Of a stretch of 57,209 nucleotides of DNA, positions 42,930 to 52,652 are shown piece by piece (the stretch's first letter is position 1; each line of letters starts with the position of its first letter). The notes below the pieces were generated by a model that was not told the origin of the DNA, ran no database searches, and saw nothing but the letters and a program-made list of their open reading frames with translations. The DNA lies in the NCBI GenBank assembly GCA_013997645.1, contig PNKB01000009.1, forward strand, positions 1 through 57,209, in the 5' to 3' direction. The stretch is from Cyanobacteria bacterium PR.3.49. GTDB taxonomy: Bacteria; Cyanobacteriota; Vampirovibrionia; Obscuribacterales; Obscuribacteraceae. A program made the position numbers and the translations under genes.

Positions 42930-44075
42930 AGAAATTTTGTCTACAAAAGCGAGATAGATGCGCCTGTCGGCACTCTCTTCGCCTGGCATTTCAGGCAAAG
43001 AGCTTTTGAGCGACTGAGCCCGCCCTGGGTCGGTTCGCCCGCCAGGGGCATTGCGCCCACCCTTCATCAAGGCATCGAGGTGCCTATAACAGTTCGCAAA
43101 TTCGGACTGGATTTTGATTGGTTGATAAAAGTAATCGAGGTTGAGTCTGATAAAAAATTTGTCGATGTGCAGGCTAAAGGCCCGTTCGCCTATTGGCGAC
43201 ATGACCACCTGTTCGAGAGTTTGGAAAACCGGCGCAGCGTTATGGAAGACAAGATTTCCTTTTCGATGCCGCTGGGCTTTCTGACAGAACCGATTTTAGC
43301 CTCGCAGGTGCAGGGCGACCTGAAGAGATTTTTCCGCTATCGGCATGAAGTGCTGCAAAACGACTTGCGCGGCTATTTGAAAAACTGCGTAAGACCGCGC
43401 CACCGCGTTCTTATCTTTGACAGTCAGAGTGCTCTGAGCGAACCGCTCTTAAATTATCTTGCTACTCAGGGGCATGAGGTGGTGCTATTTCCTCAGACGA
43501 CAAAAGATCAACTGGTCATTGAAAGAGAATTGGCCTCGCGCATCGTCAAAGGAGAATTTACTGCTTTTGTCTGTCTGTCTCCATTTTGCAAAGCCGGACA
43601 GTGGGAAATTGATACCAGGCGCACGATGCTCCATGCACTGGCGGGTGCAAGATTGAAAAATCAAACTCCTGTTTATCTCGATGTGCACATGCCGCATCTG
43701 GGCACTTGCTATTGCGAAGCCTGGGAGAAACACTGCCAAATCACCGCTCCGGAATCACTGCGCTGTGTTTTTGCTCACAGCGCCAATGTTCTCACTCCTG
43801 AATTCGGCATTTTGAAAACATCGCCGGAGTGGGCGTCCGCGGCGATGCGCAAGGATGCCAATCCGCTCACTACATGGATAGCGGTGGACGATGCGGTGGC
43901 AGCCATCGAGCATTGCTTATTCGAAGAGAGCATTTCCGGCCGAATTGATTTCGTTGCTCCAACTAACGCCTCCGAGCAGAAAGAGAACGATCTTATAAAG
44001 TCCGGCTATGCATTCAGATATGTGCGCGTCGATAAGGCGCTTAAGCATGTACTCGGAATCGAGTCTGAGCAGTGA
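42927..44075 (+). CDS. SRPBCC domain fused to SDR39U1-like NAD epimerase remnant
   Basis: 382 residues from the CTG at 42927 (388 if TTG 42909 is used). Residues about 1-150 are an SRPBCC/START-like ligand-binding domain (IDAPVGTLFAWHFRQRAFERLSPPW; GPFAYWRHDHLFE). The second half corresponds to the SDR39U1/TIGR01777 epimerase with which this domain is often fused. However, the Rossmann start reads RVLIFDSQSALSEPLLNYL instead of the usual TGATGxIG, so NAD binding is doubtful. Later strands (FTAFVCLSPFCK, AWEKHCQ) keep the general fold. It may be a non-catalytic ligand-binding or regulatory protein. Divergent from the photolyase operon. Confidence 0.75.
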   Translation: MRNFVYKSEIDAPVGTLFAWHFRQRAFERLSPPWVGSPARGIAPTLHQGIEVPITVRKFGLDFDWLIKVIEVESDKKFVDVQAKGPFAYWRHDHLFESLENRRSVMEDKISFSMPLGFLTEPILASQVQGDLKRFFRYRHEVLQNDLRGYLKNCVRPRHRVLIFDSQSALSEPLLNYLATQGHEVVLFPQTTKDQLVIERELASRIVKGEFTAFVCLSPFCKAGQWEIDTRRTMLHALAGARLKNQTPVYLDVHMPHLGTCYCEAWEKHCQITAPESLRCVFAHSANVLTPEFGILKTSPEWASAAMRKDANPLTTWIAVDDAVAAIEHCLFEESISGRIDFVAPTNASEQKENDLIKSGYAFRYVRVDKALKHVLGIESEQ

Positions 44076-44093
44076 GTCGGGTGGTGTTGCTGC

Positions 44094-44666
44094 TTAATGC
44101 TTGACGTAAAACAGCACAGCGACGACGGAAGACACGACCAGGAAAATACCCCAGAAAATCAGAGCACGCATATTCATCGTCTTTTCGTCTAAAGCGCGCA
44201 ACTGTTCTGCTACAGCTTGATCGACTTTGTAATCTTCAACGCGTTCTTCCGAACCGGCGGCGTCCATTGCTCGAATGCGATTGAGTGTGTTTTTGCCCAT
44301 TGCAGATTCGAGATTGACGGGTAAATTCGGCATCAAATTGATAATTTGCGTGATGCGTAATTTCAAGTTTTGATCTAGGTCGCCCAGTCCGTGTTCGGTG
44401 TAGTCGTAATAGTTGAAGCTGCCTTCCTCCACTTCCAGAAGGCGTTTCATCGCCGCATAGCCGGTTTCTGTCGAACCATTGATTTTGGCACCGGTCAAAA
44501 AGATGCCGTGGAAAACACCAATCTCGCCTTCCATCTTGTTCTTATGATTGGAAATTACGAGAATGCCGCTTTCCACTTTCTGCAGTTTCAGCAATGTCCA
44601 GAGAACTTCGCGCGTTCTTCTGTTCTGCCAGATTTTGCCGGACTGAACCGATCGTGCCTTAGCCAT
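44094..44666 (-). CDS. PATAN/DUF4388-like protein with C-terminal membrane anchor
   Basis: 190 residues from the ATG at 44666, preceded by AGGT; a TTG at 44681 lies upstream without a motif. Residues about 15-90 resemble the PATAN/DUF4388 effector fold (GILVISNHKNKMEGEIGVFHGIFLTGAKI; AAMKRLLEVEEGSFNYYD), found in signalling proteins of cyanobacteria and deltaproteobacteria. A single helix at the C-terminus (ALIFWGIFLVVSSVVAVLFY) anchors it with the domain in the cytosol. No response-regulator receiver domain is attached. Function is probably signalling, by inference. It lies between the SDR39U1-like gene and the exonuclease gene. Confidence 0.7.
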   Translation of the reverse strand: MAKARSVQSGKIWQNRRTREVLWTLLKLQKVESGILVISNHKNKMEGEIGVFHGIFLTGAKINGSTETGYAAMKRLLEVEEGSFNYYDYTEHGLGDLDQNLKLRITQIINLMPNLPVNLESAMGKNTLNRIRAMDAAGSEERVEDYKVDQAVAEQLRALDEKTMNMRALIFWGIFLVVSSVVAVLFYVKH

Positions 44667-44776
44667 GGTTACCTGACTCAATTCGTAGTACCTGTTTTGC
44701 CCAAACTAAGAGGAACAGTAAAGGGATCTTAGCGTAGTCGCAAGTACTAGGGCTTTATATACCTCTCAAAATCTCC

Positions 44777-45547
44777 TCAAACTTTGAGCGTCAATGTCAC
44801 CGGACAATGGTCCGAACCCATGACTGCAGCCTCGATTGTGGCTGCCTGTGCCATGTTTTTCAGTGACTCGTGAATGAAGAAATAATCGATACGCCAGCCG
44901 ACATTGCGAGCGCGCGCATTCGTCATCATGTGCCACCAGGTATAGTTTTCGGTATTTTGATTGTATATACGAAATGTGTCTATATGTCCGGCTTTTTGGA
45001 AGCGGTCCATCCAGTCACGTTCTTGCGGCAAGAAGCCGGAGATGTTGTGATTGTTCTTCGGATGCGCCAGGTCGATTTCTTTGTGGGCGGTATTGAAATC
45101 GCCACACACAATCAGACGCTTGCCTTCTTTCTGCAATTTCTTCGAGTATTGCAGAAATGCTTCGTAAAACTCCATTTTGTACTGAAGGCGCTCTGGGCTG
45201 GCTTTCCCATTTGGGAAATATATATTGGCGATAAGGAAATCACCGTAGTCGGCGATAACGGTGCGCCCTTCACTGTCGAATTTAGCAATGCCAAAACCAT
45301 TGAGGATTTCTTTCGGTTTCTCGCGGGTGTAAATTGCCACACCGCTATAGCCCTTCTTTTCGGCATGGCTGAAATATGACGTATACCCTTTGCGCTCCAT
45401 CAATTCTTTTGTCAATTGATCGGCGCCGATTTTTGTTTCTTGCAAGCAAACCACATCGTACTTCTCTTTTTCTTTCCACTCGAAAAAGCCTTTTTTGGCG
45501 ATGGCGCGCAGTCCGTTTACATTCCAGGAAGCAATTCTAAATTTCAC
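44777..45547 (-). CDS. xth: Exodeoxyribonuclease III / AP endonuclease
   Basis: 256 residues from the GTG at 45547, supported by AAGGA seven bases upstream and by the universal family start (KFRIASWNVNGLRA). The longer frame would run through a terminator. Active-site signatures: VVCLQETKIG, GYSGVAIYTRE, VCGDFNTAHKEIDLA, WRIDYFFI and GSDHCPVTL. It incises abasic sites in base-excision repair and removes 3' blocks. Together with mutS, addAB and the photolyase it adds to the DNA-repair content of this window. It follows alanine dehydrogenase but a strong terminator separates the two. Confidence 0.95.
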   Translation of the reverse strand: MKFRIASWNVNGLRAIAKKGFFEWKEKEKYDVVCLQETKIGADQLTKELMERKGYTSYFSHAEKKGYSGVAIYTREKPKEILNGFGIAKFDSEGRTVIADYGDFLIANIYFPNGKASPERLQYKMEFYEAFLQYSKKLQKEGKRLIVCGDFNTAHKEIDLAHPKNNHNISGFLPQERDWMDRFQKAGHIDTFRIYNQNTENYTWWHMMTNARARNVGWRIDYFFIHESLKNMAQAATIEAAVMGSDHCPVTLTLKV

Positions 45548-45602
45548 TTCTTGTCCTTCTGATTGGCAATTTATCGGATATTTTCGCATCTTTTCTGAAT
45601 GA

Positions 45603-45633
45603 AAAAAGCGCCCCGCATGGCGGAGCGCTTTTT
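45603..45633 (-). terminator. Intrinsic terminator of alanine dehydrogenase
   Basis: AAAAAGCGC and GCGCTTTTT flank an inner CCGC/GCGG stem, with A/T runs on both sides. It lies 24 bases beyond the ald stop and ahead of xth. Confidence 0.8.
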
Positions 45634-45657
45634 CAGATGTTTCTAACTGCGTGTCGC

Positions 45658-46755
45658 TCAGGCTGTTGCCAGCGAATCGCAAGCTTCTTTAACGCCCGGA
45701 TGGACGATTTCGCCTTCGTGGATGTTGACGCCGAGTGCCAGCGCCGGATCGTCGAGGCAGGCTTTGTATCCGAGCTTAGCCAACTTCAATGCATAAGGCA
45801 TCGTGGCGTTGGTGAGTGCTCTGGTGGATGTCCACGGTACTGCACCGGGGATGTTAGCCACGCCATAGTGAACGACTCCCTCAACCGTGTAGATCGGATC
45901 TGAGTGAGTGGTCGCATGGATAGTCTCGATGCAACCGCCCTGGTCGACGGCGACATCAACGATGACGGAGCCTTCCTTCATCTTCTTGAGCATGTCTCTG
46001 GTGATGACGCGCGGAGCGGCTTTGCCCGGCAAAAGTACTGCACCAATGACGAGATCGGCGCTCGGGAGAGCTTCTTCCAGATAATGTCCGACCGAGAATA
46101 CGGTGCGAACTTGACCGTTGAAGATATCGTCGAGGTAGCGCAGGCGCTCGAGGTTGACGTCGAACAGAGTGACGCGAGCGCCCAGTCCGAGGGCAATCTT
46201 GGCTGCGTTGGTACCAACTACGCCACCACCGATGATGATGACGCGACCGGGTTCAACACCAGGAACGCCGCCCAGCAGGATACCGCGACCGCCCATTGGA
46301 CGCTCGAGGTAATTGGCGCCGATTTGTGCGGACAAACGGCCGGCGATTTCGCTCATCGGTGTGAGCAGGGGCAAGGAGCCGTTCGCCAATTGAACTGTTT
46401 CGTAAGCGACACAGGTGGCGCCGGTTTTGGCCAGGTCATGAGCCAATTTAGGCTCGGCGGCAAGGTGCAAATAGGTGAAGAGCATTTGCCCTTTCTTGAG
46501 CATCGCCACTTCGCTGGCTTGCGGCTCTTTAACCTTCATGATCATGTCCGATTCGCCGAAAACGCTCTTCGCATCAGGCAAAATCTTGGCACCGGCCTTT
46601 TCGTATTCTTTGTCGGTGATACCACTGCCGACACCAGCATTTTTCTCGACGTAGACGGTGTGACCGGCTGCAACCATGGCGCTGGTCCCTGCCAGTGTCA
46701 GGGCGACGCGGTACTCGTTGTTCTTAATCTCTTTCGGTACTCCAACCTTGGCCAA
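45658..46755 (-). CDS. ald: Alanine dehydrogenase
   Basis: Reversible NAD-dependent deamination of L-alanine to pyruvate and ammonium. 365 residues from the TTG at 46755, which has GGAGG eight bases upstream; an ATG at 46770 lacks a Shine-Dalgarno. The N-terminus [17 protein letters not shown] is the family signature with substrate Arg and Lys. KVKEPQ and the NAD-binding [24 protein letters not shown] with acidic Asp specify NAD. The C-terminus ([22 protein letters not shown]) is also typical. A promoter lies about 75 bases upstream and a terminator follows, so it is monocistronic. Divergent from thiolase. Confidence 0.95.
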   Translation of the reverse strand: MAKVGVPKEIKNNEYRVALTLAGTSAMVAAGHTVYVEKNAGVGSGITDKEYEKAGAKILPDAKSVFGESDMIMKVKEPQASEVAMLKKGQMLFTYLHLAAEPKLAHDLAKTGATCVAYETVQLANGSLPLLTPMSEIAGRLSAQIGANYLERPMGGRGILLGGVPGVEPGRVIIIGGGVVGTNAAKIALGLGARVTLFDVNLERLRYLDDIFNGQVRTVFSVGHYLEEALPSADLVIGAVLLPGKAAPRVITRDMLKKMKEGSVIVDVAVDQGGCIETIHATTHSDPIYTVEGVVHYGVANIPGAVPWTSTRALTNATMPYALKLAKLGYKACLDDPALALGVNIHEGEIVHPGVKEACDSLATA

Positions 46756-46829
46756 GGTTCGGCCCTCCATGTTTGATTTGTTAGAATTCGACTTCCTAAA
46801 AAAATTCCGTAAAGTCGCTAAGGTCGTAA

Positions 46830-46857
46830 ATTCTAGCCTGACAATATGACTATTCAA
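46830..46857 (-). promoter_or_regulatory. Sigma-70 promoter for alanine dehydrogenase
   Basis: On the minus strand TTGAAT, a 16-base spacer and TAGAAT. The -35 matches four and the -10 five of six consensus bases. Predicted leader is about 68 bases to the TTG start. Confidence 0.5.
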
Positions 46858-46972
46858 TATCGTCTTGATACTTGTTTTAGTTTTGAGGCTATTTCAGGCT
46901 TGAGACCCTATTGAAATCGGTTTTTGGTTTTTACGGGTTTGGCAACCCGGTCGATAAGGCGGGCGCAAGTTT

Positions 46973-48175
<1,203 letters not shown>

Positions 48176-48215
48176 CTGAGCGCAATCATCAAATGGCTGG
48201 AAAGTCTGCAAACAA

Positions 48216-48238
48216 AAAGCCGCCTGACAGGCGGCTTT
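48216..48238. terminator. Bidirectional intrinsic terminator
   Basis: AAAGCCGCC and GGCGGCTTT form a 9-bp stem with a 5-base loop. A/T tracts on both sides serve the convergent thiolase and small secreted-protein genes. Confidence 0.8.
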
Positions 48239-48263
48239 AAAGCTTTTGGTGCGAAGAAAAACC

Positions 48264-48572
48264 CTAGCTTCCCCAGTAGGTTACATATGGATTGGGTTTT
48301 GTCGCCTTGGGCTGTTCGTAGCCTTCGCGAGTGTAGACGTACTTTTTCTCTTCCGCCTCTTTCTTTTTCTTCTTCACTTCGGCAACTTGAGGCTGACCGT
48401 TAACGTAGACGGCTGGCGTCAAGGAAGGTGTGTAGGCGGGCGGTGGTGGAACAAAGTAACTTCTGCCGCCTTTCTTATTGCCTTTTGCGTCGGCATCTTG
48501 AGCGCACACACAAGTAGCCGAAACTGCTGCGATAACGAGCATTCCGCACAAAAGTGGATTCCTAAAGACCAT
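48264..48572 (-). CDS. Small secreted Pro/Lys-rich protein
   Basis: 102 residues; ATG at 48572 with a G-rich stretch before it. A hydrophobic N-terminus (NPLLCGMLVIAAVSATCVCA) is a signal peptide; the Cys residues at its end could be a lipobox, but no clear lipobox consensus is present. The mature part has a Pro/Tyr stretch (YFVPPPPAYTPS), a Lys/Glu cluster (VKKKKKEAEEKKYVY) and an aromatic C-terminus (NPYVTYWGS). No known family. The leader contains a perfect 8-bp hairpin. Its expression and product look real because of the signal peptide and the shared terminator. Confidence 0.7.
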   Translation of the reverse strand: MVFRNPLLCGMLVIAAVSATCVCAQDADAKGNKKGGRSYFVPPPPAYTPSLTPAVYVNGQPQVAEVKKKKKEAEEKKYVYTREGYEQPKATKPNPYVTYWGS

Positions 48573-48587
48573 AAAAGACCCCCGTAC

Positions 48588-48608
48588 CCGGAGTTCTGAT
48601 AACTCCGG
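48588..48608 (-). promoter_or_regulatory. 5'-UTR hairpin of the small Pro/Lys-rich protein gene
   Basis: CCGGAGTT and AACTCCGG form a perfect 8-bp stem with a 5-base loop, ending about 15 bases before the start codon of the gene at 48572. No T-tract follows on the minus strand, so it is more likely a leader structure than a terminator. Confidence 0.4.
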
Positions 48609-48762
48609 TCATCAAGAGCAGACCATAAGCAATCTTACCATCTATCCATCGCATATCGGTTGTGCTTCCGTCGGCGTGGGGTGGACGTCGAGCCGATCCC
48701 TGCCGGGTTTCAGCAGATTCAAATTTCTTGTCTCGCCGCTTTACAACAAGTGTGATGCTTGA

Positions 48763-49173
48763 TTATCGGGAGTGTGTTTCTTTCGTCCAGCGCGTAGCGC
48801 GGCGAATTTTGTCCTGTTTTTCGCTGCTGTCTACGTTGTGCGCGTTGACCGCCGGATCCCAGGTGGCCACCGATTCTCCGAACCAGGCTTGCAAGTCATT
48901 GCAAGTTTTCGACGCGGGTAACTGGTGGGTGGGCAGGTCGCTCGCGGTTTTGCGTGCACGAGCTTCCTGGGCCATGTTTATGACCTCAGGCTGGTGTTCA
49001 TGCAGAGGCTCTTCCGGCATTTCCGGAGCATAAGCTTCAAGACGGTTGAACGTATCTTTCCAGATGGTTTTCAGTTGCTCCGGTTTTCCATTCGGTCCAT
49101 CAGCAGGCTGGGCTTCTCGTCTCAGCCATTTGAAGGTAAAGAAATCAACCAGGGCGGTACGCCAAGTACACAT
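48763..49173 (-). CDS. Hypothetical charged protein
   Basis: 136 residues; AGGAG six bases before the ATG supports a real gene. The N-terminus (MCTWRTALVDFFTFKWLRRE) is amphipathic but not a signal peptide. The remainder is hydrophilic, with Trp-rich helices (IWKDTFNRLEAYAPEMPEE; LQAWFGESVATWD) and a central Glu/His-rich part. Cys occurs at residue 2 and in KTCNDL. It has no recognised domain. It lies between the Pro/Lys-rich secreted protein and thymidine kinase, all on the minus strand, with no obvious terminator between. Confidence 0.6.
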   Translation of the reverse strand: MCTWRTALVDFFTFKWLRREAQPADGPNGKPEQLKTIWKDTFNRLEAYAPEMPEEPLHEHQPEVINMAQEARARKTASDLPTHQLPASKTCNDLQAWFGESVATWDPAVNAHNVDSSEKQDKIRRATRWTKETHSR

Positions 49174-49259
49174 AAAAAGCTCCTCTCAGTACATAAGGCT
49201 GCCTGAGATATGCCCATGACGAATTGGCGGTAACTTTCAAAGGGGTTTTGTTAAATATA

Positions 49260-49934
49260 TTAAAAAGTGTTTATGTTCAAGAGCGGCAACACTTCGCCGA
49301 TTGGGCTTTCCGTATCGTCCGGATTGCAATCGAGCAAATGCGGCACTTCCGGATGCAATTCACCCTCCAGCTCCAGTTTTAACTGGTATTCGCTAGGCGG
49401 CTCAAAGCATGAAAGGCAGCGAGCCTCGTACTGCGCATCGCCCACTAAGATTTGTTCGCTGGAATTGACCATACGCTGAGTGCGGCAGGCAAAGTCGGAG
49501 CCGCACTTGCGGCAAACTGCCAGAAGCTTGTCCACGCGGTCTGCCATAGCCAGCAGTTCCGGAATCGGTCCAAAGGGCTTGCCTCTGTAATCGAGGTCCA
49601 GGCCGGAGGCGATGATTTTTTTCTTCTGGCGCAGCAGGGCTTGCACCACTTCGGGCACGTCACTCGAGAAAAACTGGCATTCGTCCATGCCGATTACCAC
49701 TGCGTGGGACGAATACTTCAAAATATCGCGCGCGGTCTCGACCACGATCGCTCTCGATTGCAGTCCATTGCGGGATTCGATTTGATTTGGTTTCGAGCGC
49801 GTATCGGTGGCAGGGCGCACAATGATCGTGGGCAAGTACGCCAGGCGGGCGCGTTCGATTCTGCGAATGAGCTCGCTGGATTTCCCAGATCTCATGCAGC
49901 CGACGATCATCTCGAACCGATATCCAGTCAGCAT
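49260..49934 (-). CDS. tdk: Thymidine kinase
   Basis: 224 residues; slightly longer than the usual 190-200. Phosphorylates thymidine with ATP in the salvage pathway. P-loop VGCMRSGKSSELIRR, lasso-region residues and the catalytic-base segment VIGMDECQFFSS are present. Zinc-binding cysteines appear as CRKCG and YEARCLSC, the latter at the family's usual C-terminal site. FGPIPELLAMADRVDKL is the lid region. The extra C-terminal 40 residues are acidic and of unknown role. It lies on the minus strand between a hypothetical protein and the aspartase-like gene, without close spacing. Confidence 0.93.
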   Translation of the reverse strand: MLTGYRFEMIVGCMRSGKSSELIRRIERARLAYLPTIIVRPATDTRSKPNQIESRNGLQSRAIVVETARDILKYSSHAVVIGMDECQFFSSDVPEVVQALLRQKKKIIASGLDLDYRGKPFGPIPELLAMADRVDKLLAVCRKCGSDFACRTQRMVNSSEQILVGDAQYEARCLSCFEPPSEYQLKLELEGELHPEVPHLLDCNPDDTESPIGEVLPLLNINTF

Positions 49935-50144
49935 AAACTCGGATCTACCTCGAAAGTGTTTCCAAAAGGGGGTCTTGAAGCTTCATATGGTACCGAATAA
50001 CCGGCTGCCAATACCTGAAGAAAATGAAGCGATCAGTTTCATATTTCTTCATGTGAACTAAACATCAGTGCAAATTGAAAAAAAACGATCTTAAACGATC
50101 AGCACGAACATATAGATAGATCGCTGGAAGTGACTCAAATCCGC

Positions 50145-51614
50145 CTATTGATTGCCTGCACCACCGGTGGTATCGCCATCGTCGGGCGACGAAAACGCTG
50201 CATTCATGCTGGTCAATTCTTTGTATGAGAGCATGCGATCCAATTCTTCTTTGGCAATTAGCGCTCTTTGTATTACCAGATCTTTCAAGGTGAGGTCTGC
50301 TTGCGCGGCTTCGCGCGCCAGGTCCTGAGCGCGTTTTTCGCCCAATCTTTTGCTGACGACTGCAAGCACCACTCCAGCTTCTTCCATCTGCAAATTGCAA
50401 GCGGCGTGGTTGGCGGTGATGGCGCGCAGATACTTGCTGTTAAACGGTTCGATCGTGCTGCGCAGCAAGTCCAGAGACTGCAGAATATTGTGAATGATCA
50501 GCGGTGTCATCACATTCGACTCAAACTGACCGGACTGCGCCGCCAGTGCAACCACGATATCATTGCCGAAAACCTGACTGGAAGCCATGTTGATGCATTC
50601 GACAAGGGTGGGAACGCGGCGATTTGGCAAAGTATTCGGTCGTATCAATGAACGCTCCACGATCAGCTCCGGCGCTGTGATTTCACTGAATCCAGTTTTA
50701 GGTCCGGACGAAAGCAACCGCAAATCATTGGCGATTTTGGTCAGCTCTACAGCCAGTTCTTTCAAGGCTGATGAAAATTCGACAAAGTCGGACATCGACT
50801 GAGAGATGCGGAAAAAGTCGTCGGATTGCCTAAGGCGAATGCCTGTATATTGCGAAAGACGTTCTACTGCCGCATGGATGTAATTGCTGTCCGCACCCAG
50901 TCCGGTGCCCACGTGTGTGGCGCCAATATTCAATTCCGTAAGGCCGACTCCCGCTTCTTTCAAGCGCTTCAGGCAACGTTCTATCGAAGATCCGAAAGCG
51001 TTGAATTCCTGCCCGAGTGTAATCGGCAACGCGTCCTGCAAATGACTGCGTCCCATTTTGATGACTCGCTCAAATTCCAGAGATTTGCGTCTGAGCAAAC
51101 GTTCCAAATCCAGCAAAACAGGCTCGAACTCTTTTGCGGCAAGAAGCACGGCAATGCGCATTGCTGTTGGGAAAACATCATTGGGCGATTGGGCCAGATC
51201 GACATGATGCACCGGGTGAATGATGTCGTAGCTGCCTAAAGCGCCGCCTAAAATTTCTTGACCGCGATTGGCCAGAACTTCGTTGATGTTGATATTAAGG
51301 GCGGTGCCTGCTCCGGACGAAAGAATTTCTACGACGAACTGATCGCGCCATTGGCCCCCATACGCTTCGTCAGCAGCTTGCATGATTGCCCGTGCAACCT
51401 GGGGCTCGATGCGCTTGCTGTCGAGATTGGCAGCTGCGCACGCTTTTTTCACAAGCAAGAGGGCATCGATCAAACGCGGGTGTGTTTTCAGCCCGCTGGT
51501 CGGCAGAATATCTTTCAATCTGTATGTCTGGGCGCCGTAATAAGCCTTAGCGGGCAAAAATACTTCGCCCAACTCGTCTTTTTCGACTCTGACGTCGGCT
51601 CTTTTGGTCACCAT
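50145..51614 (-). CDS. Aspartase/fumarase superfamily protein with altered catalytic loop
   Basis: 489 residues, the normal size of AspA/FumC. Much of the fold is conserved: GAGTALNININEVLANRG, MGRSHLQDALPITLGQEF, GATHVGTGLGADSNY and GNDIVVALAAQSGQFESNVMTPLI. But the mobile signature loop that in this family reads GSSxMPxKxNP, with the catalytic-base Ser, is here ERSLIRPNTLPNRR at residues 320-333. In simple alignment Gly317 becomes Glu and the catalytic Ser becomes Arg, with a few extra residues. It is therefore uncertain whether it is an active aspartate ammonia-lyase. No frame error rescues the loop. A new substrate or a regulatory role are possible. Confidence 0.8.
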   Translation of the reverse strand: MVTKRADVRVEKDELGEVFLPAKAYYGAQTYRLKDILPTSGLKTHPRLIDALLLVKKACAAANLDSKRIEPQVARAIMQAADEAYGGQWRDQFVVEILSSGAGTALNININEVLANRGQEILGGALGSYDIIHPVHHVDLAQSPNDVFPTAMRIAVLLAAKEFEPVLLDLERLLRRKSLEFERVIKMGRSHLQDALPITLGQEFNAFGSSIERCLKRLKEAGVGLTELNIGATHVGTGLGADSNYIHAAVERLSQYTGIRLRQSDDFFRISQSMSDFVEFSSALKELAVELTKIANDLRLLSSGPKTGFSEITAPELIVERSLIRPNTLPNRRVPTLVECINMASSQVFGNDIVVALAAQSGQFESNVMTPLIIHNILQSLDLLRSTIEPFNSKYLRAITANHAACNLQMEEAGVVLAVVSKRLGEKRAQDLAREAAQADLTLKDLVIQRALIAKEELDRMLSYKELTSMNAAFSSPDDGDTTGGAGNQ

Positions 51615-51723
51615 GAAAACAATTCTCTTTGTATATTCTGCTTAGGATAACCATATAGAAAAATCTATCGTCAAAGTGTTGAGTAAAACAAATCTCAAAT
51701 AAGCATATGCTGAGGATAATCGC

Positions 51724-52608
51724 TCATTTCGTGCCGGCAAGCAGTTTTTCGGCCATGTTGATAACTTTAGGATCGGAATTGATTCCTTTGGCTCTGTCTA
51801 GAAAAACCTGCAGCTGCTGGCGCGATCCTTCGACATTGCCCAGTCCTTTGAGCGCAAGCGCTTCGTAGAGCGGTAGGTTGGGGTCTGTAGCCATGAGCTC
51901 GTGCGCGCGCTGCAGCTCCTTGAACGAGCCGGCATAGTCTGCCTTGAAAAGAAGCAAACGCCCGTAGTTGAGGTGAGCAATCTCATTTTTGTCGTCGATC
52001 TCAATAGCTCGCTTATAGTCGAACTCGGCTTCTTTCATGTAATTGAGCTTGAAGAGCGTGTTGCCCAGATTAATACGCAATTGGGAAGAGTCCATGCCCA
52101 GTGCGGTGGCTTTCTTGACGGACAGCGTGTAATTGCTGAGCGCCGCTTGCAAACTGCCTTTCTGGTCATAAATCAAACCGAGCAGGAATTGTGGGGTCGG
52201 ATCGACCCGGCGATAGTCCATTGATTTCTGTAAGAGCGAAATTGCCTCATCCAATTGACCGTTTGAGATCAATTGAGTGGCTTGTCTGATCAGCAGCTTG
52301 CCTCGAATATAAGGGTCTCTGATATCGTCCGAAATCGGCTCCAGCTGCGGCGTCAGTCCCGGCTGTGGAATGAAATTTGGTTGAATTGAATTACCTGGTG
52401 GCGGCATTCCTTGCGAATCATTGAATTGTCGAAAATTGAAAGGCGATGCTGGTGGCGTGCCTGACGGTGGCGGCTGAAACGCAGGCGGCGGCTGCGATGG
52501 AATTGGTGAAATTTCGGGCAGCACTGTGTTGCTTTGTGCCAGAACCGCTGTGCCGGCGGGCATCAGCCAAAAGGCAAATGACAGAAGAAATATTTTCCAG
52601 TCCTTCAT
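51724..52608 (-). CDS. Secreted Pro-rich TPR protein
   Basis: 294 residues. Signal peptide (KIFLLSFAFWLMPAGTAVLA) then a Pro/Gln-rich linker (about 30-90, with PPPAFQPPPSGTPPASP). Residues 105-290 hold about five TPR units (for example DEAISLLQKSMDYRRVDPTPQ; MKEAEFDYKRAIEIDDKNEIAHLNYGRLL). The mature protein should be periplasmic or surface-exposed. No Shine-Dalgarno is visible before the ATG. It follows the 5'-nucleotidase gene by 43 bases, so they are likely co-transcribed, and the two may act together at the envelope. Confidence 0.85.
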   Translation of the reverse strand: MKDWKIFLLSFAFWLMPAGTAVLAQSNTVLPEISPIPSQPPPAFQPPPSGTPPASPFNFRQFNDSQGMPPPGNSIQPNFIPQPGLTPQLEPISDDIRDPYIRGKLLIRQATQLISNGQLDEAISLLQKSMDYRRVDPTPQFLLGLIYDQKGSLQAALSNYTLSVKKATALGMDSSQLRINLGNTLFKLNYMKEAEFDYKRAIEIDDKNEIAHLNYGRLLLFKADYAGSFKELQRAHELMATDPNLPLYEALALKGLGNVEGSRQQLQVFLDRAKGINSDPKVINMAEKLLAGTK

Positions 52609-52624
52609 TTTTCGTTGTTCATTT

Positions 52625-52652
52625 TTGGTTCTTAATTCTTGGTTCTTAATTC
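52625..52652. repeat. Tandem 14-base duplication between two genes
   Basis: TTGGTTCTTAATTC occurs twice head-to-tail, abutting the stop codon of the 5'-nucleotidase fusion and just upstream of the TPR gene start. It may represent a recent slip duplication in the intercistronic region. Confidence 0.6.

Noticed and set aside
45904-46776. 290-codon plus-strand open frame
   Set aside because: Antisense to alanine dehydrogenase, whose catalytic and NAD motifs are intact; the frame has no recognisable domain.
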